Source: a virus
DNA length: 20,348 nucleotides
Virus record (IMG/VR): IMGVR_UViG_3300042937_000835
Span: 1-20,348 of that record
Strand: one strand, 5' to 3'
Shown: piece after piece, positions 14,179-20,348 of the stretch
Position numbering within the stretch: position 1 is the first letter of the stretch
Layout: each line of letters opens with the position of its first letter
The notes under the pieces: generated by a model
Database searches by the model: none
Seen by the model: the letters and a program-made list of their open reading frames with translations, nothing else
Told to the model about the DNA's origin: nothing
Translations under genes and position numbers: made by a program

Positions 14179-14531
14179 GTGCGGAGTCCTGTTTGTGTCT
14201 TCGTCATCTGAATCGACCAGACGCGGACATCGTCCAGCGGCTGGGAATCAGAGACGTTGGCGACGACCGCCGAAAACGAGTAGCCGTTGGTGACGACGGC
14301 GATCTCGGTGCCGGCAATAGCTGCCGCGATGGCGGTCGTTGCCGCGGCGTCGTCGATTGTGTCGATGCTGATCGACACCCCATACCCGGTGTGGTACGAG
14401 ATCGTCGCCCGGCTGCCGAACGGCGTGATCTCGCGGGTGGTGCCGGCAACGCTGACCTGCACGTCGCGGACGCCGGGAACGGTCACGCCGTCCCACGTCA
14501 CGACAACGTCACGCCCGAGAGAGATCGCCAT
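14175..14531 (-). CDS. Tail-tube-like protein, paralogue 3
   Basis: A 118-residue beta-rich protein with a small tail-tube layout: N-terminal LGRDVVVTWDG, middle GVSISIDTIDDAAAT, and C-terminal VVANVSDSQPLDDVRVWSI. The last two motifs match those of the two genes upstream (NVSENRPLDGPVTF and SVSQSEPLDDKVTYSV). Tail-tube subunits polymerise around the tape measure to make the tail. Three in a row is unusual, so one or two may be capping or initiator variants. It is followed directly by the chaperone gene, with a 4-base overlap. The fold call rests on motif layout and position. Confidence 0.6.
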   Translation of the reverse strand: MAISLGRDVVVTWDGVTVPGVRDVQVSVAGTTREITPFGSRATISYHTGYGVSISIDTIDDAAATTAIAAAIAGTEIAVVTNGYSFSAVVANVSDSQPLDDVRVWSIQMTKTQTGLRT

Positions 14532-14546
14532 GCCGCCCCCTCGTGG

Positions 14547-14867
14547 TCAGGAGGTCTTCTTGGCGGTCAAGGTGAACGTGACCGGCCCGTCGAGCGGCCG
14601 ATTCTCCGAGACGTTGGTGACGATATAGCCGGTGCCGGCACCGGCGAGGCTGGAGATCACCGCCGTGGCGTCGAGGCACTCGATCTCGGCGGTGCGGGTA
14701 ATGAATCCGCCCGTGGCAGCCTTGTAGGAAATGCCGCTCGCGTTGACGATCCCGCGGTGCGACACGTCGATCGCGGTCGACTCTTGGTTCCACGTCACCG
14801 CGATAACGCCCGTCGCGCCGTTGCCGCCAGTTGGTGCGCCGCCGTCCCGACCGAGAGTCACTGCCAT
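14547..14867 (-). CDS. Tail-tube-like protein, paralogue 2
   Basis: A 106-residue beta-rich protein. It shares the LGRD start, a central TRTAEIECLDATAV strand pair and a C-terminal IVTNVSENRPLDGPVTFTL motif with the flanking paralogues, and has a Gly-rich insertion after the first strand (APTGGNGATG). The ATG at 14867 is chosen over in-frame upstream starts because of AGGAG 8 bases before it and because translation from there aligns with the paralogues' N-termini. A 12-base gap separates it from paralogue 1 upstream and 15 bases from paralogue 3 downstream. Confidence 0.6.
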   Translation of the reverse strand: MAVTLGRDGGAPTGGNGATGVIAVTWNQESTAIDVSHRGIVNASGISYKAATGGFITRTAEIECLDATAVISSLAGAGTGYIVTNVSENRPLDGPVTFTLTAKKTS

Positions 14868-14880
14868 GTGAAATGCTCCT

Positions 14881-15219
14881 TCACTGGACGCCGCGGGTGC
14901 AGGAAACGCTGTAGGTGACCTTGTCGTCGAGCGGCTCGGACTGGCTGACGCTCGTGACGAGGAACTTGACCGAGGAAAGGTTGTGGCCGTTGGCCCCGGT
15001 GGCACTGACAACGACGACGCTGCCGACAGTCACACCCGGCGCGTCGATGCAGGTCAGGTCGAGCGTCTGCTCGGCCCAGCCGCGCAGAATCGTCCGCTCG
15101 GTGTCGCCGGACTTTGTTTTGTCGATCTCGGTGAACGTGGTCGTGATCGACCCGTCGCTGACGTTGGAGATGCCCGTGTACGTGACGTTCTTGCCGAGCA
15201 CGATCGTTTCGCCGGCCAT
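14881..15219 (-). CDS. Tail-tube-like protein, paralogue 1
   Basis: A 112-residue beta-rich protein and the first of three related genes. It has the LGKNVTYTG start, a central LDLTCIDAPGVTV pair and a C-terminal LVTSVSQSEPLDDKVTYSV motif. The start follows GGAGG by 5 bases (GGAGGCTCTCATG). A 69-base gap separates it from the gp10-like gene, the largest gap in the tail block, so a promoter or mRNA processing site could lie there, although I see no clear one. Confidence 0.6.
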   Translation of the reverse strand: MAGETIVLGKNVTYTGISNVSDGSITTTFTEIDKTKSGDTERTILRGWAEQTLDLTCIDAPGVTVGSVVVVSATGANGHNLSSVKFLVTSVSQSEPLDDKVTYSVSCTRGVQ

Positions 15220-15288
15220 GAGAGCCTCCGCGGGGGGTGTGGCTCTATCGTCGGCCGGACGGCCGGGGGCGGAGAGGGGGTGTGGCTG

Positions 15289-15972
15289 TCAGGGGCCGGA
15301 GATCGCGTCTCGGAACGCCTCGGCAAGATTCGGCTTGGCGTCGTCCAGGCCGGTCTGCATGTACCGCCGCGCCTTCACCCGGCGGGAACCAAGCTCGACG
15401 GGATTGGTTCCCGCGGGCGTGTTGGACGTGATCCCGAAGACGGCCCCGCCCGACAGCCGGCGCGGCACCGACGCCGGCGCGCGGGTGCGGACGAACCAGA
15501 GCTGAACTTGTCCGCCCACCTCGTGCAGCTTGTTGAGCTTTGGCAGCCGGGTTGGCCCGACGACGACGCTGTCAGTCGTGGCGTCGTAGTCGTATTGGAT
15601 GTCGGAACGCAGGAAGCCCTTTGGGAATCGGGCTGTCTTCCAGCTCGTGACCTTGTCGGGAATGGCGATCTGCCGCCGCTTGGCGACCAGCCGTTCGCCG
15701 TTGACGACCCCGAGGTCGATCAACTTTTCCTTGATCGGTTTCCGGTTTGACATCGCTCGTTGCGTGGCTCGTCGCACGTCCGATCCGGCGATCTTCAGTG
15801 CCCGCTCGCGGCCGACGGCGAGGCGGCTCCGAACGTGCTCCCACTTGAACTTGCTCGGAGGCTTGCCGGCACCAGACTTGCCCCCGCCTTCCTTCACGGT
15901 GACGGACACCTTAGCGCGCAGCAGCCCGTCCCCGGTGACCGTCCCCGTGCGGAAGTCTGCCACCCATCCCAT
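15289..15972 (-). CDS. HK97 gp10-like tail-completion protein
   Basis: A 227-residue protein. A basic helical core (RSRLAVGRERALKIAGSDVRR) is followed by strands (SDIQYDYDATTDSVVVGPT, EVGGQVQLWFV) and a C-terminal helix, RRYMQTGLDDAKPNLAEAFRD. The end pattern, Arg-x-Tyr-Met then a helix with Ala/Leu-x2-Ala, resembles the C-terminus of HK97 gp10 or lambda gpZ-type proteins that join head and tail. It is preceded in the operon by a tail-terminator-like gene and followed by the tail-tube genes, which is the usual order. GAGGAG precedes its ATG. Confidence 0.65.
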   Translation of the reverse strand: MGWVADFRTGTVTGDGLLRAKVSVTVKEGGGKSGAGKPPSKFKWEHVRSRLAVGRERALKIAGSDVRRATQRAMSNRKPIKEKLIDLGVVNGERLVAKRRQIAIPDKVTSWKTARFPKGFLRSDIQYDYDATTDSVVVGPTRLPKLNKLHEVGGQVQLWFVRTRAPASVPRRLSGGAVFGITSNTPAGTNPVELGSRRVKARRYMQTGLDDAKPNLAEAFRDAISGP

Positions 15973-15973
15973 A

Positions 15974-16420
15974 TCAGTGGCTCCTCGGCACCTTGAACGT
16001 CACCACGATCCCCGCCCGCCACACGTTCCGCTCCTGCAGAGCCTCGCCGGGATTCTTCTCGACGACGATCGTCTGCGGAGACGTGACGCCGGTCGGCCAC
16101 GTGATCCCCGGCCAGTTGTGATCTTCGAGGTAGCCCAGCAGCTCCTCGAGCATCTCAAGCATCACGTCGCAATCCGCCTCTTCCGGCGTGTGCCGGGCAA
16201 GGTAGATCTCGACCGCGTAGTCGCGCATGTGCGACGACCGGGCGATCCGCTCCGACTCAATCGAGCCGTCGGTGATGCAGATCACCGGGTCGGCAAGATC
16301 CTCGATGTCGTACTGGGGGAAGTTCTTCGTCTCGACGGTGACCGTCGCGGCCGTCGCCGTGAACGTCACCGCGTCGAGCGAGGCGACGAGCGCCGTGATG
16401 ATGTCCGCTTGGATGCTCAC
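15974..16420 (-). CDS. Tail-terminator-like protein
   Basis: A 148-residue protein started by GTG at 16420, with GGAGG 7 bases upstream, that overlaps the stop of the glycosyltransferase gene (GTGA). Its layout is an N-terminal helix (IQADIITALVASL), a strand (TATAATVTVETKN), ICITDGSIESERIARSSHMR, a central DYAVEIYLARHT strand, a Leu-rich helix (MLEMLEELLGYLE) and a final strand (RAGIVVTFKVP). This is the pattern of tail-terminator proteins (gpU-like), which form a ring that ends the tail tube. I assign it by layout and by position next to the gp10-like gene. Confidence 0.55.
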   Translation of the reverse strand: MSIQADIITALVASLDAVTFTATAATVTVETKNFPQYDIEDLADPVICITDGSIESERIARSSHMRDYAVEIYLARHTPEEADCDVMLEMLEELLGYLEDHNWPGITWPTGVTSPQTIVVEKNPGEALQERNVWRAGIVVTFKVPRSH

Positions 16421-17451
16421 AGGCTCGCCTCCATTGCCGCTGCGTTGCCCACGATCCGCTCGTCCCAATGCAATTGTGCCGCCGCGGCCCTGGCATGCGT
16501 CAGGGCGTCCGCCTTGCGGCCGAGGTGCCAGAGGGCGATCGAGGCAAGCTCTGCCGCCCTGGCCTTCGCCAGCGGGTCGGTGGCGTGGGTGCTGACCGGC
16601 GAGGCAATCGCCCGCTCGGCAAACTCCAGCGACCGCGGCCAGTCCTCGCCGTGGTGAGCGGCCAGCGCCAGCCGTTCCCACCCGTCCGGCTCGCCCGGCG
16701 ATTCTTTCGCGGCCCGCTCGAGGTAAGCCCCGTCGCCGGTGATCGACGCGAGCCGGCGAAGAGCATAGGCACGCTCCGTCGGCGATCCGCCGGGCATCTT
16801 CAGGAAGCCGGCGAACTCGCCCGCCGCCGTCGGTATGCCCGCGTAATCAAGCTCCCGAGCGTAGTACCACCTCGCCCGTGCGTCGGCCGGCGACTCGTTG
16901 ACCGCGACCTTCAGCAAGTCGAGGTCCGTCTTGTGAGCCTTGTTCTTGTCTCGGTGGTGCTCGACCACCAGGCCGTCGCACTTCCGCTGCACCTTCTCCC
17001 CCGACCAGCAGACGAGCCCTTCGTGCGTCGCCTGCCGCCACACGAATCCCGACCGGGCGTGGACACGGTCGCAATGGAAACGCAGGAGCGGCTGGCCGGC
17101 GTCGTCCATCGACCACCAGTAGTCGTAGACGAGGTTGTTCGCGGTGCCGTCCCACGCCGCTTCGATCGCCGCCCGCCAGCCCGGCTGGGGCCGCTCGTCG
17201 AGATCGACGCGGAACGCCACATCGACATCCGGCGGAAGATTGCAAAGCGACTGTGTCCATGCCACGTCCCACCGCCAGGGCACCACGTACGACCGGGCCA
17301 CGGTGACGCCGGCCGCCTCGAGCTGCTCGATCGTGCCGTCGGTCGAGCCGGTGTCGGTGACGACGCGGACATCGGCGTCGGCGGTTGCCGCGGCCCACGC
17401 TGCCGCGTGCTTCGACTCGTTCTTGGCGAGAGCGTAGATCCCGATTCTCAA
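16417..17451 (-). CDS. GT-A glycosyltransferase with C-terminal TPR-like region
   Basis: A 344-residue protein. The N-terminal domain is family-2-like: IGIYALAKNESKHA, then DTGSTDGT (33-40), and a metal-site motif RVDLDER (81-87). Further on comes HEGLVCW (143-149), where GT2 enzymes carry an acceptor-side motif. Residues about 190-335 are Ala/Leu-rich helical repeats like TPR units. It would transfer a sugar from a nucleotide donor to an unknown acceptor. The start is TTG at 17451, which overlaps the previous gene's stop (TTGA) and has GGAG 8 bases upstream; any further in-frame extension reads like noncoding sequence. Its stop overlaps the terminator-like gene, so this sugar enzyme is coupled to a tail gene. 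Confidence 0.8.
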   Translation of the reverse strand: MRIGIYALAKNESKHAAAWAAATADADVRVVTDTGSTDGTIEQLEAAGVTVARSYVVPWRWDVAWTQSLCNLPPDVDVAFRVDLDERPQPGWRAAIEAAWDGTANNLVYDYWWSMDDAGQPLLRFHCDRVHARSGFVWRQATHEGLVCWSGEKVQRKCDGLVVEHHRDKNKAHKTDLDLLKVAVNESPADARARWYYARELDYAGIPTAAGEFAGFLKMPGGSPTERAYALRRLASITGDGAYLERAAKESPGEPDGWERLALAAHHGEDWPRSLEFAERAIASPVSTHATDPLAKARAAELASIALWHLGRKADALTHARAAAAQLHWDERIVGNAAAMEASL

Positions 17452-18134
17452 AGGGTGTACTCCTTCGGGTTGCCGACCGTGTACCACGCCAGCGGCTCCT
17501 CGACCCGCATGATCCCGGTAAGCCGGGACGCCCGCTGCCAGTAGTCCCAGTCCTCGCCGAAGCCGACGGCTTGCTGATCGCCCAACCGCTCGACGATCTT
17601 GCTGTGGATCATCGCCGTCGAGTTGATGACGGGATTCATGGCCCGGCAGATCGCGGTCACGTCGCGGGTGGTGTCGGTGATCTGCACGCCTTGCGTCCCG
17701 TGGTGGTAGCCGCTGACAACGCCGGCGGGGTCGCGGTTGAAGGCGTTTGAGCAGAGGACGCCATACCGGCCGTTCGATCCCACGGCCGCGAACTGGACCG
17801 CCGACTTCGTCTTCAGCCACTCGTCGTCGTCGTCCAAGAACGCCACCCACCCGCTGAACCCGATCTTGAGCACGTGCCGAATCGCTTCGTTTCGCACGGT
17901 GCCAACGGCGAACCCTGCCCCGGTTTCCTCGCGGCTCGACACGGCTCGCCGGAGGACCGTAAGCCGCGGGCTGCCGACGATCTCCTCGAGCCACTGGTAA
18001 CGGGGATCGTCGGAGGCGTCGTCAACGACAAACACTTCTGCCGGCGGGACGGTCTGCGTCAGCGCCGACCGAATCGCCCGCAGGCACAGCCGGTAGCGGT
18101 TCCGCGTCGGGATGACGACGACGTAGTCATTCAT
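17448..18134 (-). CDS. Family 2 (GT-A) glycosyltransferase
   Basis: A 228-residue GT-A enzyme. The fold start is clear (VVVIPTRNRYRLCLRAI), with the nucleotide-binding VDDASDD (38-43) and the metal-binding FLDDDDEW (DDDDE at 101-105). A later GFGEDWDYW (191-199) matches the catalytic acidic motif of GT2 enzymes. It is shorter than many GT2 proteins but seems complete. The ATG at 18134 overlaps the stop of the HtrL-like gene (ATGA). The donor and acceptor cannot be read from the sequence. Together with the neighbouring sugar genes it may build a glycan on a virion or host surface component. Confidence 0.85.
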   Translation of the reverse strand: MNDYVVVIPTRNRYRLCLRAIRSALTQTVPPAEVFVVDDASDDPRYQWLEEIVGSPRLTVLRRAVSSREETGAGFAVGTVRNEAIRHVLKIGFSGWVAFLDDDDEWLKTKSAVQFAAVGSNGRYGVLCSNAFNRDPAGVVSGYHHGTQGVQITDTTRDVTAICRAMNPVINSTAMIHSKIVERLGDQQAVGFGEDWDYWQRASRLTGIMRVEEPLAWYTVGNPKEYTL

Positions 18135-18829
18135 TGATAGCCCGCCAAGATGGTGCCGTTGTGGTCGCATCGCCAGGAGTCAAACCAATCCGGGTGCAGC
18201 CGCCAGACGTTGGCCCACGTGTTCACCTCCCACGTAGCCTGCCCGGCCTCGATCTGCCGCTGGGCCTCAATCCGTACCGCCATGTCGAGCCACGACGCCA
18301 TGTTCCGAGGCACGGCAAGCACCCCGCCGGCACAGTGCCACGCCACCCGCTCCGGCGGCACGGGAGCGAACGGCGGCCCCCAGATCGACGCCATGCCCAC
18401 CCGATCGCGGCACCGCTCGCCGGCACGCTCCGCCAGGCGTCGGATGCCGTCGGCTGTGATGCCCGGCACGTGGAAGATTCCAAAATCGATCCACAGCAGC
18501 ACTTCCGCGTCGGAGTAGCTGGCAGCGTCGGCGAGCCACGCCGTCTTCTGGTGCTGCACGCTGAGGAACGCCCGTGTGTCCTTGCCGGCCGTGCCGTCCG
18601 GCAGCCCGGCCCCCTCCGACGCCTGCCAGTACCAGCAGCGCTCGAGCGACGCATGCAGCCGTAGCAGACCGGGCCGCGACCGCATGACTGCCGCCGGGTC
18701 GAGGTAGGCCACCGTCGGAAGCCCGACATCGACGAGCTGCTGACCGAGAGCGGTGTACCGCTCGTGGCCGCGATGCTCGCTGTCGAGCCGGACGTACCCG
18801 GTCACGATATGGGCTGGAGCAGCTCGCAT
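18131..18829 (-). CDS. HtrL/YibB-like putative glycosyltransferase
   Basis: A 232-residue protein resembling the HtrL/YibB group, which is often found among sugar genes and may be glycosyltransferase-like. Its N-terminus, HIVTGYVRLD, is followed by a helix; then come QHQKTAWLADA, LLWIDFGIFH (Asp115, possible metal contact), ASIWGPPFAP and a C-terminal WFDSWRCDHNGTIL. The family link is by pattern recall and could be wrong. The ATG at 18829 follows GAGGAGG by 4 bases and overlaps the GH130-like gene by 28 bases. Confidence 0.55.
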   Translation of the reverse strand: MRAAPAHIVTGYVRLDSEHRGHERYTALGQQLVDVGLPTVAYLDPAAVMRSRPGLLRLHASLERCWYWQASEGAGLPDGTAGKDTRAFLSVQHQKTAWLADAASYSDAEVLLWIDFGIFHVPGITADGIRRLAERAGERCRDRVGMASIWGPPFAPVPPERVAWHCAGGVLAVPRNMASWLDMAVRIEAQRQIEAGQATWEVNTWANVWRLHPDWFDSWRCDHNGTILAGYQ

Positions 18830-19872
18830 ACGTCCTCCTCTGCGATTGAAGTCGTCCACGCTTCCGCGTCGTTGACTCCAAACGACACGACGATCTGCCC
18901 GTCGAGCCCCGCCAGCCCGGCCGCGAACTCGATCGTTTTGGTGCCCTTGAACGAAAACAGCGGCGACCACCGGCGGAGCGTAAAGCCGGCGTCGAACCAC
19001 ACGAAACGGTGCTCGTACGCTCGCCGTCCGTCCTCGATGTGTGCCACTTCGTGAACAATCGCCAGCCAGCCGCCGCGGACCGGCACAAGCTGCCCGCCGC
19101 CCCGGAAGCCCCTGGCGAGGTGCGGGGCCGCGCCGCGACCGGCCACCTCGTAGACGCCGGGCATGTCGGCGTCGGCCGCCACGGTGACCGTCTGCCCGCC
19201 GTGATTGGCGGCGTACAGCCAGCCGTCCTGGCCGTCGATCGGCATCCAGTTCTTTTCGTGGACGCCGAGCCCTTCCCACTCAAGCACCCGGAGCCCGTGC
19301 AGCCGGGCCTCGCCAACGTCAAGGTCGGCCACGCCGATCCGGCACTGCCCCTGCCACGGTGCCGCGTCGCGGACCGTCGCCGAGACGCCGACGCCGCGGG
19401 GCGTCCGGCGGAGCCGGCAGTCTTCCAGCCCGTGGACCGGGTAGCCGTTGGGCTCGTAGGCGGGCGGGACGATGACCTTGGCGTCGTAGGCGTTCCCGTC
19501 CTTGTCGATCCGGCAAAGGATGTTCTCGGTGCGGATCGCCCCGGCGTCCTCCGGCGGGATCACGTACCGGCCGCCGGCGTCGATCCGGTAGTTGCTGGAA
19601 CGGACGATTGCCAGGAGGCCGGTGCCGTCGGGGATGACGGTCGGGTTAAAGGTCGTCCAGCCGGCGTGGGCCGGCTCGACTTCGATCCGCTGGAACCTGT
19701 GGAACGCCAGCTCAGCGAGCAGCGGCGTGTACCACGTGCGATTCGACCGAGCCTGCCGCTCGAGCGCTTCCGGCAGCGGCATGTTGAGAAGCCGGTCGCT
19801 TGCTCGTCGTCCCGTCTCGATTTCGCCGCAGTAAAAGGCGTGGATTGCCAGGGCGTGAAGATGTTCTTGCAT
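18802..19872 (-). CDS. GH130-like beta-propeller protein with N-terminal helical unit
   Basis: A 356-residue protein. Residues 1-50 form a TPR-like helical unit (ALAIHAFYCGEIETGRRASDR). The remainder resembles five-bladed propellers of the GH130-type mannoside phosphorylase fold: WTTFNPTVI (72-80), HGLEDCRL (147-154), HEKNWMPI (205-212), a later EFAAGLAG and SFGVNDAEAWT (330-340). Similar proteins lie near glycosyltransferases in some bacteria and may bind or process glycans rather than perform phosphorolysis. The catalytic Asp of true GH130 enzymes is not assigned with confidence here. The ATG at 19872 follows GAGGAGG and is preferred over one 7 residues earlier. Confidence 0.65.
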   Translation of the reverse strand: MQEHLHALAIHAFYCGEIETGRRASDRLLNMPLPEALERQARSNRTWYTPLLAELAFHRFQRIEVEPAHAGWTTFNPTVIPDGTGLLAIVRSSNYRIDAGGRYVIPPEDAGAIRTENILCRIDKDGNAYDAKVIVPPAYEPNGYPVHGLEDCRLRRTPRGVGVSATVRDAAPWQGQCRIGVADLDVGEARLHGLRVLEWEGLGVHEKNWMPIDGQDGWLYAANHGGQTVTVAADADMPGVYEVAGRGAAPHLARGFRGGGQLVPVRGGWLAIVHEVAHIEDGRRAYEHRFVWFDAGFTLRRWSPLFSFKGTKTIEFAAGLAGLDGQIVVSFGVNDAEAWTTSIAEEDVCELLQPIS

Positions 19873-19930
19873 ATCGTCCTCCTCGGCTGGCAATCGTGCC
19901 GGGAGGGGCCGGGGCGGCGGAGGGGGTGCG

Positions 19931-20348
19931 TCAGCGCCACGTTCCGGCGACGTTCACGAAGGGAACCCCCAGCCGCCAGCCGGAGCCCGTCTTGACGTAG
20001 GCGTCCCCGTTTCGCCACGTGCCGGCGTCGTTCACGAAAAGTTTTTTCGGCAATCCCGCCGCCCGATCCCGCAGCGGCGACAGGCCGATCCCGCGACGGG
20101 AGGCGAGGAGGCAGATCTCGGGGGCGGTGAGGGCGCGGTTGTAGAGGCGCACGTCGTCGAGCGAACCGTTGAGGAATTGCCCTGTACCGGAAATCGATCC
20201 GAGCCACACAGACTGTCGAGAGTAGTTCGCCGCCACGTTTGCAGCATTCGCCGGGCTTTCGGAGACGGTTCCGAGTCGCACTCCGTTCTTGTAGTAGATC
20301 GTTTCGCGGATGACGGTTCCTGGGTAAACAAACACGCCATGCGTCCAT
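19931..20348 (-). CDS. LamG/ConA-like lectin domain protein, C-terminal part (cut by window edge)
   Basis: The visible C-terminal 138 residues are open to the window edge, so the gene begins beyond it. WTHGVFVYPG, then YYKNGVRLGT, match the 'W-H-V-Y / YVNG' hallmark of LamG and concanavalin-A-like domains. QSVWLGSISGTGQFLNGSLDD and VRLYNRALTAPEI follow as the characteristic end of such a domain. The tail (FVNDAGTWR, then YVKTGSGWR and FVNVAGTWR) repeats a short xGTWR-like unit often seen at the ends of phage surface proteins. It is probably a virion appendage or adhesin that binds a glycan. A GTG at 20335 is an unlikely start because the domain is already under way before it. Confidence 0.75.
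   Translation of the reverse strand, partial: WTHGVFVYPGTVIRETIYYKNGVRLGTVSESPANAANVAANYSRQSVWLGSISGTGQFLNGSLDDVRLYNRALTAPEICLLASRRGIGLSPLRDRAAGLPKKLFVNDAGTWRNGDAYVKTGSGWRLGVPFVNVAGTWR

Noticed and set aside
59-20347. CCATGCGTCCA occurs at 59-69 and at 20337-20347, which could suggest attachment-site direct repeats
   Set aside because: An 11-base match between two points is expected many times by chance in 20 kb, and the right copy lies inside the LamG reading frame.
1-20348. CRISPR arrays, tRNA or rRNA genes, insertion sequences and reverse-transcriptase diversity elements
   Set aside because: I looked for repeat-spacer structure, tRNA cloverleaf cores, transposase motifs and an RT domain and saw none.

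Overview
The window is part of a temperate, tailed (siphovirus-like) phage or prophage from a high-GC bacterium. The evidence is a tyrosine integrase with a complete catalytic set, an AlpA/excisionase-type helix-turn-helix protein, a P27-like small terminase subunit, and a tail block in canonical order: gp10-like protein, tail-tube proteins, a frameshifting assembly chaperone, then the tape measure. The host cannot be fixed from this sequence. The small Cys-rich proteins, the C1 peptidase and the sugar enzymes made me think of Planctomycetota, but that is low-confidence inference.

Layout: positions 1-3213 run on the plus strand. They hold the integrase, a small unknown protein, a single-HKD phospholipase-D-like protein overlapping the small terminase-like gene, two small unknowns and the HTH protein. 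Two near-identical promoter/operator/leader modules (about 1111-1205 and 2399-2492) drive this cluster. The two strands converge at about 3214-3256. From 20348 down to 3257 everything is on the minus strand in one tightly packed operon whose start, and presumably the head genes, lie beyond the right edge.

In transcription order the minus-strand operon has four blocks. (1) A LamG/lectin-like protein cut by the window edge, followed by a sugar-enzyme cassette: a GH130-like propeller, an HtrL/YibB-like protein and two GT-A glycosyltransferases. (2) Tail genes: a tail-terminator-like protein, a gp10-like protein, three tandem tail-tube-like paralogues, a chaperone with a -1 frameshift extension, and the tape measure. 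(3) Three large beta-rich or Cys-rich proteins where tail-tip and host-contact proteins usually sit. (4) Accessory genes (Cys-rich zinc protein, HExxH metallopeptidase-like protein, metallophosphoesterase, DUF6378-like protein) and then small membrane proteins with a membrane-anchored papain-family protease, possibly a lysis or envelope module.

Most minus-strand genes are joined by ATGA, GTGA, TTGA, TGATG or TAATG overlaps or by gaps of a few bases, so they are probably translationally coupled. The most interesting points are the double slippery run TTTTTTCCCCCCG in the tail chaperone gene, the three tail-tube paralogues, the duplicated early promoter-operator module, the sugar cassette inside the morphogenesis operon, and the membrane-anchored C1 peptidase.
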